Assembly: GCF_022808595.1 (NCBI RefSeq)
Contig: NZ_JAKUCN010000001.1
Span: 806,001 to 870,000 of the forward strand
From: Microvirga solisilvae
GTDB lineage: Bacteria > Pseudomonadota > Alphaproteobacteria > Rhizobiales > Beijerinckiaceae
Length of the DNA: 64,000 bases
Direction: 5' to 3'
A program made the position numbers and the translations under genes. The stretch's first letter is position 1; every line of letters begins with the position of its first letter. This document shows positions 1 to 8,243 of this stretch, piece by piece. The notes beneath the pieces were generated by a model. That model saw nothing but the letters and a program-made list of their open reading frames with translations. It was not told where the DNA came from and searched no databases.

Positions 1-1271
1 CGGCGCAGCACGATCGGCCAGATCGAGGCTGTTTCCATGCGGGTGCTGGAATAGGTCGCATCCGAATGGTCCATCGCATAGGATGGATAGGTGACACCAA
101 TCGCTCGCGCCGTCTCTCGCTTGAGATCGTTCGAGAACGGCAGATAATCGCTTCCCGGCGTGCTGGGCGTCAGCAGTTCAAGTTTTTCACCAGGTGCCAG
201 GTGCGAAACCCGCGCCGCGCCGTCCAAAGACAAGTTGCTTTCTTTCGCCTTGTCGAGACGTGCCCCGAAATACCCCAGAAGATCCTCAACGAGGTCGTCG
301 TCGTCTAGCGTGGAGAGGGCCTCAAAGGCATCCTTGCTGGGTTCCGGAGAAGTCAGCGTCGCGGCAAACACGGTCTGCAGGATCGCTGTCGCCAGCGTGG
401 CCTCGTGAAGTTGATGCGCGTTCGCCTGCGTGCGCAGAGCCGACGCAATCACCGACACGCCGCGCACATCCTCCGCATCCCAAGGATCGAAGGCATGCAC
501 CACAAGCGTCCGGCCTTCGGCATCTCGCGCGCGATAGTCGCGTTTGACCTCGATGCCGCTCTCGCGTTCCTTGAAGCGATAGGCAATCGGACGGCCGTTG
601 GCGTCGTGGATGACACCGGAATGCAGCCCTTCCGCCTCATTGGTATCGCGCACCAGGCGGTGCGGTGAGGTCAGGCAGAGCTTGGTGCCTGTCTGGATGC
701 CATAGGGGCGCCGTTCTTCCGGAGAGAAAAACGAAATCACGCCGATGGCCTCGCCAAAGGCGATCGAGTGCCGCAGGGCCACGTCGACCAATTGGTCCAG
801 CGTGAACTTGCCCCGCGCATCGACCTCCGCCGGGCTTTCCGCGTACCGGCGCCAGCGGTTCTTAACGAGTTTGATCCATGCGGCGGCCTCCTCATCGGAG
901 TACCCGAGTGCGGCGAGATCCGGCGCTGGCCTAAGCTTCAGGCCTTCCCCGACAGTGTCGGCCAGAACCTGATCGACGGCGCCTTTGAGATGCCCCGAGT
1001 TCTGGATGAAATCGAGCGCGAGGCCAGAGATGCGATCCCAGACACGGCGGATTTCGTCGCGGCTTTCGAAAAGGCTCGCTCGACGCATGGACAGAACGCC
1101 GGTCGAGCTGTCACGCAGCCATCGCGCCGTGGAACGGCGGACGGTGCCAGCCAGAGTCTTGCTGGGGCCCTTTGCCGGGGTCTTCTTTTTCGCGGGCCGC
1201 GGCGAAGCGGCCGCAGAACGAGCGGCAGATTTGGATCCGCCCTTCGTCCTGGGTTTGGTCGCTACGCTCAT
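1..1271 (-). CDS. Phage portal protein, lambda family (3' end outside window)
   Basis: Forms the dodecameric portal ring of the capsid through which the terminase pumps DNA. I read the frame directly from ATG at 1271; it stays open to the window edge (about 423 codons). It has a basic Ala/Lys/Pro-rich N-terminus, then the region RVWDRISGLALDFIQNSGHL and near the edge ATYSSTRMETASIW, matching the YSS-R motif of lambda-type portals (Phage_portal_2). The start overlaps the terminase stop by 4 bp (ATGA), so the two are translationally coupled. No gpW-like joining gene lies between terminase and portal. The family call rests on motif, length and position. Confidence 0.85.
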   Translation of the reverse strand, partial: MSVATKPRTKGGSKSAARSAAASPRPAKKKTPAKGPSKTLAGTVRRSTARWLRDSSTGVLSMRRASLFESRDEIRRVWDRISGLALDFIQNSGHLKGAVDQVLADTVGEGLKLRPAPDLAALGYSDEEAAAWIKLVKNRWRRYAESPAEVDARGKFTLDQLVDVALRHSIAFGEAIGVISFFSPEERRPYGIQTGTKLCLTSPHRLVRDTNEAEGLHSGVIHDANGRPIAYRFKERESGIEVKRDYRARDAEGRTLVVHAFDPWDAEDVRGVSVIASALRTQANAHQLHEATLATAILQTVFAATLTSPEPSKDAFEALSTLDDDDLVEDLLGYFGARLDKAKESNLSLDGAARVSHLAPGEKLELLTPSTPGSDYLPFSNDLKRETARAIGVTYPSYAMDHSDATYSSTRMETASIWPIVLR

Positions 1272-3373
1272 CGGTTCTTCCATGCCTGTCGCCGCGATTC
1301 CTTGTGGTCACGCGGCCTTGTGGGTTTGGTTGGCTTCCTGAAGGGATCGTTGCCCTCAGCCGCATCGAACAGATCCGGATCCGCCGGGCGCCCATGCACC
1401 TGAATGATCAGATCGGCCCAGCGGTCGGCGTTGAGACGACGCTTGTGCTCAAGGTGCCACGCCAGAGAATCGGCGTAGACCGTGCCGTCGAACCAGTCAT
1501 TCTTGCGTCCGACGATCTTCTTCCACTCGCGACCCGCCTTGGCTTTGATCAGCCGGCGACGCTGGTTGGTGGAGGATTTCAGATCCTCCTCCGGATCGAC
1601 CAGGCGTTCGGCCGTGAGCTCCTTGGCGAATTCCTCGTCGCAGAGGTCGGGCGTCAGGTGGATCGTGTTACGCGGCCATGCGCCGGTGGCATCAGGGCCA
1701 TCGACGAAGTTCGCCAAGCCCGCCGTCACTTCCGTTTTGACGTCGTAGAGACCCACCGGATATAGCATCACCTTGGCGACGATGCGGTTGCGGGAATCCT
1801 TGATGTCTTTTTTCGTCGGAGTGCCCAGCCGCGGCAGACCCTGTGAATGGCGCCCATCAAGCGCATACACGTTCGGGCGGCCGGCACAGAAGCGGTAGAC
1901 CCGATCTGTGGCAAAGCCCGAGTCGACGCCGCCCAGGTCGAAGCCTTTCTCCATCGTTCCCGCCGTTGGATAGGTGCGGCCCAGCGCATCGGCGAGTTTA
2001 ATCCAGGGCTCATCGGTTTGATCCGGCGCGCCCTCGAAGATCTCACGATCAATCAGCCATCGCTGACCGCGTGGACCAATCGCATAAGCAAGCCACTTGA
2101 TGCCGTAGCCCTGAACGTCAGCAGCCCAGACTAGCAATCCTGCCTCGGCGGGAATTCTGCCGCGCGGGTAGTGATGCTTGCGCGAGGCCTCGACGATCTT
2201 TTCCCATTCGATGGCAATCCCGCCGGGATCGTAAGGCTCGGCAAGATCCTGCTGATAGAACGTGCGCAGTTTCGTGGTGTCGCCTTCAGCCGATTCCCAA
2301 CGATGCCAGATATCGGCCCACTTCTCGCGCGGCGCATAGGCCGCCCAGAGGTGGTAGCTTGGCTGCCAGTCGCGGCAGCGGCCCTCGCAGGGGTCGCACC
2401 GCCAACGGTCGATTTCATCGTGCGAGATCGTCTCGGGTACCGGATCGGCACCCTCCGGGACCCGCGTGGCGATCCAGTGCGCATTCGCCATCATGTCCGG
2501 CTTGTGGCCGTCCAAGATCACGCCGTCGCAGGACATGCAGCGCATATGCACCGGCAGGCCTTGGTCAGGGTCGGCCGGTCGCATCTGCTCGAACTTGAAC
2601 GGCTGAAACACCCGGCAGTGAGGGCACGGGACGTACCGATAGCGGCGATCACCCGCTTCAAAGTCCTCGGTGATCACGCACTCACCCGCGATACCAGGCG
2701 TGGAGCCCTGCCATTCCTTGGCGAGGTCGCCATACATTTTCTGACGGGCGCGGGCCTGATCCCGCGGAGAGCCGCGGCCGTCGACATCCTTCGGGTAGCC
2801 GGTGACCTCGTCCATGGCGAGGTACTTGATCGACACCATCTGCAGGCCCTTGGAGGAGCCTGCATTGACAATCTGGGTGAAGCCGCCCGCGAACCGTTTG
2901 AAGGCCGTTGTCGAGCCCTGCTCGTCACGGCTGTTGACCGGCTTCACCTTGTGGGCGATCCGAGGGCTGGCCTCGATGGTCGGCTGCAACTTGACCCTGT
3001 TAAATTTGGCCGCTTCTTCCAAAGTTGGAAGGACAATCATCATCGAGCCGGGTGCCTGATCGACGATGAAGCCGAACCAGTTCTCGATGGCTGTTGACTT
3101 GCCAAGCTGCGCTGCCCATCGGCAGGTCACTCGACGGGAGGGATGATCAGGGTGAAGGCAATCTTGCGGTTCCCTGAGATAGGAAACTCGATCGGTGCGG
3201 AACGCCCCAGGCCAAGGCGAGCCCGATTCCGCCGAAACGACACGATATCGGTCGGCCCATTCGCTGATTGTCAGGTCGTCGACCGGGCGGCTCGCGGCCT
3301 CAAGACCGCGAAACAGAATCTCCGCACCATCGGGCAGTTCCGGGAACTGCTCGCGGGTGCTGTGGAAGGTCAT
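1268..3373 (-). CDS. Phage terminase large subunit, GpA family
   Basis: ATPase/nuclease motor that cuts and packages phage DNA. At 701 aa it has the normal GpA length. It shows a deviant Walker A (AAQLGKSTAIEN, about residue 90), a Walker B-like LAMDEV, a central Cys cluster (CPHC then CMSC) that may bind zinc, and C-terminal acidic nuclease positions in WAADVQG and GGVDSGF. It overlaps the small terminase by 4 bp upstream and the portal by 4 bp downstream, giving a standard packaging cassette. GpA-type terminases are typical of lambda-like, cos-type siphophages. The gene looks intact. Confidence 0.95.
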   Translation of the reverse strand: MTFHSTREQFPELPDGAEILFRGLEAASRPVDDLTISEWADRYRVVSAESGSPWPGAFRTDRVSYLREPQDCLHPDHPSRRVTCRWAAQLGKSTAIENWFGFIVDQAPGSMMIVLPTLEEAAKFNRVKLQPTIEASPRIAHKVKPVNSRDEQGSTTAFKRFAGGFTQIVNAGSSKGLQMVSIKYLAMDEVTGYPKDVDGRGSPRDQARARQKMYGDLAKEWQGSTPGIAGECVITEDFEAGDRRYRYVPCPHCRVFQPFKFEQMRPADPDQGLPVHMRCMSCDGVILDGHKPDMMANAHWIATRVPEGADPVPETISHDEIDRWRCDPCEGRCRDWQPSYHLWAAYAPREKWADIWHRWESAEGDTTKLRTFYQQDLAEPYDPGGIAIEWEKIVEASRKHHYPRGRIPAEAGLLVWAADVQGYGIKWLAYAIGPRGQRWLIDREIFEGAPDQTDEPWIKLADALGRTYPTAGTMEKGFDLGGVDSGFATDRVYRFCAGRPNVYALDGRHSQGLPRLGTPTKKDIKDSRNRIVAKVMLYPVGLYDVKTEVTAGLANFVDGPDATGAWPRNTIHLTPDLCDEEFAKELTAERLVDPEEDLKSSTNQRRRLIKAKAGREWKKIVGRKNDWFDGTVYADSLAWHLEHKRRLNADRWADLIIQVHGRPADPDLFDAAEGNDPFRKPTKPTRPRDHKESRRQAWKNR

Positions 3374-4005
3374 TGCAGGGCATTAGCCTCGGTAAGATTG
3401 ATCGAGGTGCCGGGGGCTTCCTCGTCATCGCGGTTGCGGCGAAGGGCGTCGAGCCGATCCAGCATCTCGCGGTGGAACACATCGAGCCCTCGGCGGGAAA
3501 ATGTCTTGAAGGCCGCGCGGACAGCGCGCTCATCCCATCCGTATTTCAGGGCCGCACTGGCAGCCTCGGTTTCAATGGCGCGTTCGAAGGCGCTCATCAT
3601 CAGAGCGACCGAATCCCGGCCTGCCTGATCGACCTCCGAGACGGGCGTGAGCTGGCGACGCCGTTCGGCGAGGTCCATCTCCTTAAGCTCGGCATCGGCT
3701 TGCGCCTTTCGAGCCGCACCGTCCGACTGCGACCCTGCAAACCGTCCATGCACAGGACTCGAAGCTGCCCGAGCCGGGCGGATTTCAGCAGGCATCGACC
3801 GGATGCGGATGTTCTCACCCCGGTGTGCCAGAAGCGCATTGAAGTCGACAAGATTCGACTTGCCCGAGGGCTTAAGGGGGAGCGCTTCGGCGTGCTGCTT
3901 GAGGTAGCGCGATAGCGTGGAGCGATCCACTGGATCACCGGCAGCACTCAATCGAGAGGCAGCCTCAGTGATCGAGACCCAATCCTCTGTATCCACCTCG
4001 TTCAT
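3370..4005 (-). CDS. Phage terminase small subunit / DNA-packaging protein (Nu1-like)
   Basis: DNA-recognition partner of the large terminase. The 211-aa protein begins with a winged-helix/HTH-like region (DWVSITEAASRLSAAG...STLSRYLKQH, residues 8-37), as in lambda Nu1. A basic linker follows, then a helical, charged C-terminal half (KAQADAELKEMDLAERRRQL) suited to oligomerisation and large-subunit contact. Its stop overlaps the large-subunit start by 4 bp. Assignment rests on position and the N-terminal HTH; sequence alone does not tell which packaging site it binds. Confidence 0.8.
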   Translation of the reverse strand: MNEVDTEDWVSITEAASRLSAAGDPVDRSTLSRYLKQHAEALPLKPSGKSNLVDFNALLAHRGENIRIRSMPAEIRPARAASSPVHGRFAGSQSDGAARKAQADAELKEMDLAERRRQLTPVSEVDQAGRDSVALMMSAFERAIETEAASAALKYGWDERAVRAAFKTFSRRGLDVFHREMLDRLDALRRNRDDEEAPGTSINLTEANALQ

Positions 4006-4158
4006 CGTGCATCGTTCCGTGCATCACGCGTGCATTGCACGTGCGTTCCGTGTACCGCTTGCGTCCTGACTTACTGCTCAAATCCCGCGCCTCTGCTGAG
4101 CCGTGGGCGGGCGGGGGCGCGGTACGGTCCCTAAACCGGGGGGGTCGGGAGGCGTTGA

Positions 4159-4311
4159 TCACTTCGCTCGGGCCAAGGCCCGCTCCCGGCGTCTCGCTCT
4201 CCGATTGCCATAGTCCTCCGCACGATGCGGCGGCACTTGAGGTATGGCGGGTTGGATAGCCGGGCCGGGGAAGCACGCGATGTAGGCAGCCATTACAAGT
4301 TCGATCATCAT
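4159..4311 (-). CDS. Small phage protein, 50 aa, unknown function
   Basis: Frame read directly: ATG ATG ATC GAA ... AAG TGA. The first ATG overlaps the stop of the upstream 25-codon frame (GAATGATG), so translation may be coupled. The product has a short hydrophobic start (MMIELVMAAYIACF), a Pro-rich middle and a strongly basic Arg-rich C-terminus (RRARRRERALARAK). It lies just before the small terminase, where many phages carry small unannotated genes. No family recognised. Support is the coupling and the absence of a better frame. Confidence 0.4.
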   Translation of the reverse strand: MMIELVMAAYIACFPGPAIQPAIPQVPPHRAEDYGNRRARRRERALARAK

Positions 4312-4385
4312 TCGCCCTCGTCCGGACATTCACACCGATAGTGCGGGCGGCCGCAGTCACGGCACAAACCTGGATGGTGGCGCAT
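4308..4385 (-). CDS. 25-aa Cys/His-rich mini-protein, zinc-knuckle-like
   Basis: Frame read directly from ATG at 4385 to TGA at 4310-4308. Its 25 residues hold four Cys and three His: HH near the start, then CRDC, a His, and CEC. This spacing could bind one zinc ion. The stop overlaps the next start (ATGATG), forming a two-gene micro-operon upstream of the terminase genes. The ribosome binding site is weak. It could be a chance frame, but the Cys/His density and coupling argue for a real gene. No family assigned. Confidence 0.35.
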   Translation of the reverse strand: MRHHPGLCRDCGRPHYRCECPDEGE

Positions 4386-4645
4386 GGCGATGACCCTGAT
4401 GAAACGGAGGTTCGATGCGGGCCGGGCTTGAGACCGGCTTGGGCGCTATTGAAGCCTCGCGGAGCCCGGCCTAACGGTTGTCGGCGGGTGCGCAGCCCAT
4501 CCCTGAGCGGAGCGTGTCCATCCACGCCGCCGCATCGAACATGCGCGCTTGCACCCCGTCGCCCGAGGTCGTGCAGGGCTCGTCGAGAATGCTCCAGCGG
4601 GTACGAAAGCCGCCTTCACTCCCCCGGCACGAGCGCGCCAAAAGC

Positions 4646-4674
4646 AAAAGCCCCAGCGGTTGGCCGGGGCTTTT
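4646..4674. terminator. Rho-independent terminator (bidirectional shape)
   Basis: A 9-bp stem AAAAGCCCC / GGGGCTTTT with an 11-nt loop. The T-run on the minus strand sits about 50 nt after the stop of the 253-aa gene. It separates the replication operon from the packaging genes, which would then need their own promoter within about 4386-4645. Confidence 0.8.
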
Positions 4675-4720
4675 CTGAACCTGATTTAGTGTGTTTAGCA
4701 TAGCGTCAAGGGGGCATCTG

Positions 4721-5482
4721 TCAAACAGGTGTTTTCCTTCGCCGTTTCAAGAGCTTATCATGTTCAGCCTCTGAGATCGGCCCCACGTCGAACACGCGCG
4801 GCGCATCTTTTTTCGTGAGCCAAGGCGCTTCTTCCGCGCGTGGGCCGGTGATGGCGAAGAGGTCGAGCTTGTCATGCAGCGTCGCGGCCAAGGCCACCAG
4901 GGCCGCGCGCCAGACGTGGTAGCTCGCCCTCGCCACACTCACCTCTCGCGCGGTGATCTCCACTGCATCGTGATCCGGCACGAGACGCCCCTTGGCATCG
5001 CGCCGCATCGGCTGGCCCGGCTGCCAGTCAAGATAGCAATCCGGCTTCGTGCTCGCCTTGGCATGGCGCACGAGAAGTGCAACCGTGCAGGCCCGCTCCG
5101 CCGGAAAGGCCTCGCCGATCGATGGCCTCCACTCATATCCTCGCGCCGTCTGATGGATTTTGAAGCCAAGGACCTCTTCGTCCGCCTTGTCCCAGACCGT
5201 GACCTGAGCGCCGCTGGTCACGATGAACATATCACCCAAAGCGAGGACCGCCGCGTGAAGCCGCTCAGCATCTTCCCACGGCTTCGATAGCCCTTCCGTG
5301 TTCGTGCCCGTCGAATGCACGATGATCCCAAGCTCCGCCAGCATCTTCAGCGTGCCGAACCCGGCTGCGTATGACATCGGCTCCCACTCCCGCTCTGGAG
5401 CAAGGTCCGTCGTCCGGTCGATGCACATATCGCGATAGGCCCAGATGAGCAGTTCCTCGATATCGATGCGCGCTTTTTCCAT
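4721..5482 (-). CDS. Hypothetical phage protein, 253 aa
   Basis: I chose the ATG at 5482 (MEKARIDIEELL) because AAGGGG lies 7 nt upstream; an in-frame ATG 30 nt earlier has no such site and overlaps the iterons. The protein is soluble, with no membrane segment or signal peptide. An N-terminal helical part (LLIWAYRDMCIDR) resembles small phage proteins encoded beside replication genes; a later part is rich in charged and aromatic residues (DCYLDWQPGQPMRRDAKGRL). It lies just downstream of the iteron array and ends before a terminator, so it is probably the last gene of the replication operon. Family not recognised. Confidence 0.75.
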   Translation of the reverse strand: MEKARIDIEELLIWAYRDMCIDRTTDLAPEREWEPMSYAAGFGTLKMLAELGIIVHSTGTNTEGLSKPWEDAERLHAAVLALGDMFIVTSGAQVTVWDKADEEVLGFKIHQTARGYEWRPSIGEAFPAERACTVALLVRHAKASTKPDCYLDWQPGQPMRRDAKGRLVPDHDAVEITAREVSVARASYHVWRAALVALAATLHDKLDLFAITGPRAEEAPWLTKKDAPRVFDVGPISEAEHDKLLKRRRKTPV

Positions 5483-5496
5483 GGCTTTGCCCCTTG

Positions 5497-5780
5497 TGTC
5501 CAACCTGTCCAACCTCAGAGAGTGAAAAGAAGAGGTTGGACGCTTCTAAAAGTCTTGCTCTCGCTGCTCTTGTCCAACCTGTCCAACCTGTCCAACCTGA
5601 AACGACGTTTTTGCAATCAGCGCCGCGAGAGAGGGAATGTCGGCTGCAAATGGATCGCGCGGGCGCGCGTACACGTGCGCGAAAAAAGGTTGGACCGGTT
5701 GGACAGGTTGGACCGATCCTTGCGGCGTAAGGCATTGCGCCTGTCCAACCTCGAAAGCCCTGTCCAACCTCGGTTGGACT
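5497..5780. repeat. Iteron array: 12 copies of 9-bp TGTCCAACC in both orientations
   Basis: Copies in + orientation begin at 5497, 5506, 5571, 5580, 5589, 5742 and 5761; inverted copies (GGTTGGACN) begin at 5534, 5688, 5697, 5706 and 5772. Two blocks are head-to-tail triplets with exact 9-bp period (5571-5597 and 5688-5714), in opposite orientation and flanking about 90 bp. The array fills the gene-free gap between helicase and the 253-aa gene. A set of phased 9-bp sites next to an SF3-type helicase suggests a phage replication origin or a regulator-binding array. The role is inference; the repeats are plainly visible. Confidence 0.9.
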
Positions 5781-5824
5781 CATGATCTGAAAAAGGCGTT
5801 CTACCCCTACCTGACCGGTCTCTC

Positions 5825-7315
5825 TCACGATGCGGACTCCGGTTCCTCACGGTTTTCCCCATCGTGCGGCCATTGCACTTCCTGCTGCACGGACTCCTCA
5901 AAGGCCGCACGGCAATCCGCCAATGAAGGCAGGCGCCAGCACCAGGTTCGTTCGGGGACAGGCCTCGCATCCGTGCTCCACATGGGCCTGCTCTCACCGA
6001 TGCCCGGCACGAGCTTGCGCAGCTTCATCCCGATCTCGGTCTCGGCGGCCTTGCGCTTGATGCCGATGCGCTCGGAGGTGGCGATGTAATCGTCCGCCAG
6101 GACGCCCTTCGGGATCTCAAGGAGCCATTGCGCGCCGCCACGCGTGGTCGCGCCTGCCATGAGGCGCTCGAACCACCAGCTCTCGATGGAATCGAGGGAG
6201 CGGATCTTCTGCTCGAGCAGGGCTTCCGTGCGCGGAATCTGGCGTAGGTTCACGCTGTCGAGATCGAAATGCAGCAGATCGTAAAGCAGGGCCTCGCGCC
6301 CGCCGTCGGCGAGTTGCTCCTCCATCTCGCGGAAGTAATCGGCGTTCTGGGCGCAGCGCGGATCGATATCGAGCACGCAGAAGCGCCGTTCATCCTTGCC
6401 GGCAGGCACCACCCAATCCTCGTTCGATGTCATGATCAGGCGCACGTAGTTCTTGAGCCGGATCGGATCGATGCCCTTGGCCTCGATCTGCTGGATCGGC
6501 GAGGTGACGAGACCCTTGAGACGGCCCTCCGCCGCCTTGTCGCCCGCCCACACGGCCTCATCTGCCTGCAGCAGCAAACAGGTGGCCATATGCGCGTTGA
6601 ACTGGCCTGTCACGTAGCGCGGATCGTCGACCAGGAAGTAATGGCGCGGGAAGAGCGAGCCGAACACCTCACCCACCTTGGTCTTGCCCGAGCCCATGCG
6701 TCCGCGCATCACCACCGACACGCCGATCTTCTCGCGCGGGTTCTGCACCATCTGGGCGAAGAAGGCGAAGAGCCATTTGAAATGCGCTTCGTTGCCCCGG
6801 CACACATTGTTGAGCAGGTGGTCGCGGAAGATCGCATAGCCGTTCTTCTTCTCACGCGGCTCCACCGCGAAGCCCGACCAGAGATTGAGATATTGATCCG
6901 TGCCCGGCTCGTGGTTCGGGTCCGGATGGAATTCGATGCCGCGATATTGCCGCCGCTTGCGGTTCTGCAGCCAGGCATTCGCCCAGGTGATCGCCTTGAT
7001 CTTGCCGTCGTTACCGACGATTTCCGTATAGCGGTTCGAATACCATGCCTTGAACGCATCCAGCGTCAGCACGCGCTGCTGGTCTTCCACCGGCGCGGAA
7101 GGCTGATCGAGATAGATCACCGCCTTCGAGCCCATGAGCACGAGCGCGTATTCCTTGTTGAGGGCCTCGACATCGAAGCCCCAGGCGCGCGGATCGCGCG
7201 GCTCGGAATCCTCATTCTCGCCTTCAGGCCCGGTCTCTTTCTCGCGCGGCAGTTCGGCGTCGAGGGGGGCGGCATTGTCGATAAGTGCGGCGATGCTGGT
7301 AGGCTGCTCAGTCAT
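5825..7315 (-). CDS. Phage replicative helicase, SF3/VapE-like (DUF5906-type)
   Basis: ATP-driven DNA helicase that probably unwinds the phage origin. The 496-aa protein has Walker A GRMGSGKTK (about residue 205), Walker B-like QADEAVWAGDK, and a sensor-type IMTSNEDWVVP, in the order of SF3/VirE-type phage helicases. AGAGGAGG just upstream supports the start. It is transcribed away from hicAB, with which it shares a divergent control region, and reads into the iteron array. Together with the primase at 8384-9595 it makes a split primase/helicase pair. Gene is intact. Confidence 0.88.
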   Translation of the reverse strand: MTEQPTSIAALIDNAAPLDAELPREKETGPEGENEDSEPRDPRAWGFDVEALNKEYALVLMGSKAVIYLDQPSAPVEDQQRVLTLDAFKAWYSNRYTEIVGNDGKIKAITWANAWLQNRKRRQYRGIEFHPDPNHEPGTDQYLNLWSGFAVEPREKKNGYAIFRDHLLNNVCRGNEAHFKWLFAFFAQMVQNPREKIGVSVVMRGRMGSGKTKVGEVFGSLFPRHYFLVDDPRYVTGQFNAHMATCLLLQADEAVWAGDKAAEGRLKGLVTSPIQQIEAKGIDPIRLKNYVRLIMTSNEDWVVPAGKDERRFCVLDIDPRCAQNADYFREMEEQLADGGREALLYDLLHFDLDSVNLRQIPRTEALLEQKIRSLDSIESWWFERLMAGATTRGGAQWLLEIPKGVLADDYIATSERIGIKRKAAETEIGMKLRKLVPGIGESRPMWSTDARPVPERTWCWRLPSLADCRAAFEESVQQEVQWPHDGENREEPESAS

Positions 7316-7334
7316 GCTGCCTCCTCTGATTATT

Positions 7335-7395
7335 TGCGCCTATATGGGCGCATTCTTGCTTGACAATATTCAGGTCATGCGCATAAATAGGCGCA
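7335..7395 (+). promoter_or_regulatory. hicAB promoter with two palindromic operator sites
   Basis: Two 18-bp imperfect palindromes, TGCGCCTATATGGGCGCA (7335-7352) and TGCGCATAAATAGGCGCA (7378-7395), lie 43 bp apart centre to centre. Between and over them is a promoter: TTGACA at 7360-7365 and TAAATA at 7384-7389 with an 18-bp spacer, so the second palindrome covers the -10. HicB antitoxins autorepress through a C-terminal ribbon-helix-helix, which fits. The first site lies just before the divergent helicase gene and may affect it too. Confidence 0.75.
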
Positions 7396-7412
7396 TAGAG
7401 AGGGGCGCAGGA

Positions 7413-7607
7413 ATGCCGAACGTCGAAACCAACACCACCAAGATCATCCGCCGCCTTGAGCTGGATGGATGGGAACTGGCCCGCCACGGTGCTGAACACG
7501 ACATCTACAAGCACGCTGCCAAGCGCGCCGTGGTCTCGGTCCCCCGGCACCGAACCCTCTCCCCGGGCGTTGCCCGGCAAATCGCCAAGACGGTGGGCTG
7601 GCTCTAA
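7413..7607 (+). CDS. hicA: HicA-family mRNA interferase toxin
   Basis: Type II toxin that cleaves mRNA and is neutralised by HicB. The 64-aa frame starts at ATG 7413, after GAGGGGCGCAGGA. It has the compact HicA dsRBD-like fold: KIIRRLELDGWELAR, conserved His near residues 25-29 (RHGAEHDIYKH), and the typical VSVPRHRTLSPGVARQIAKTVGW end. Standard order hicA-hicB with a 39-nt gap. It is on the strand opposite to the surrounding phage replication operon, consistent with later acquisition. All expected HicA residues appear present. Confidence 0.92.
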   Translation: MPNVETNTTKIIRRLELDGWELARHGAEHDIYKHAAKRAVVSVPRHRTLSPGVARQIAKTVGWL

Positions 7608-7646
7608 GCCAGCCCCCACTCCCGCTCCCGAAGAAAGAGGAACATC

Positions 7647-8057
7647 ATGGCTCGCTACACCGCTCTTATAGATGGCCAAGCCGGTGCTTACGGCGTCGTC
7701 ATTCCCGATTTGCCCGGCTGCACCGCCATGGGCAAAAGCATCGAGGAGGCCATCGCCAACGCTGCCGAAGCCATGCGCGACTGGGCTGATACAATCATCG
7801 ACATGGGCGAGGCGATCCCCGCGCCGCGCCCCCTCGAGGCCCTTAGGATGGACAACGATGTCATGGCTCACATCAGGGAGGGCGCGACGCTGGCCAGCAT
7901 CCCGCTCGTGCGTGAGACCGGCCGCCCCGCAAAGGCGAACCTCTCCATCGACGAAGGCATCCTCCGCGCCATCGATGCAGAAGCGAAGCGCCAGAACCTC
8001 ACCCGCTCGGCCTACATTGAGCTGATGGCGAAGCGTCAGATCCCGCTGACGGCCTGA
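7647..8057 (+). CDS. hicB: HicB-family antitoxin with ribbon-helix-helix domain
   Basis: Neutralises HicA and represses the operon. The 136-aa protein has a HicB partial RNase H-like domain (YGVVIPDLPGCTAMGKSIEEAIANAAEA, residues 14-41) and a C-terminal ribbon-helix-helix (KANLSIDEGILRAIDAEAKRQNLTRSAYIELMA) for DNA binding. AAGAAAGAGGA precedes the ATG. The likely operators are the two palindromes upstream of hicA. In a prophage such a pair may stabilise the element or act against competing phages; that is inference. Confidence 0.92.
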   Translation: MARYTALIDGQAGAYGVVIPDLPGCTAMGKSIEEAIANAAEAMRDWADTIIDMGEAIPAPRPLEALRMDNDVMAHIREGATLASIPLVRETGRPAKANLSIDEGILRAIDAEAKRQNLTRSAYIELMAKRQIPLTA

Positions 8058-8243
8058 GCCAACGCCAGCCTCCACCCACCATGCGCGCCCGGAACGCAAG
8101 TCCCGCGGCGCGCTTTCTGCATCTTCTTGTGAGAATCGAGGACAGCGAGGACAGCCGGGACGATCCGAGCCTAAACCGAACACGCAGAATCCATCGGGCG
8201 TATTCAGGAGAGGACGTTGATTCCAATCCTGAAAGGAGCCCCC

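Noticed and set aside
4471..4645. Open minus frame ending ...GMGCAPADNR between terminator and the Cys-rich mini-gene
   Set aside because: No suitable start codon downstream of the terminator except a late ATG giving 23 residues; could be a gene remnant but not supportable.
5497..5780. CRISPR-like repeat array
   Set aside because: Repeats are 9 bp, partly inverted and contiguous, with no uniform spacers and no cas genes.
5265..5828. 187-codon minus frame and several others rich in VGQVGQ/VQPVQP or TGWTGW repeats
   Set aside because: The peptide repeats are translations of the 9-bp iterons; no independent coding signal.
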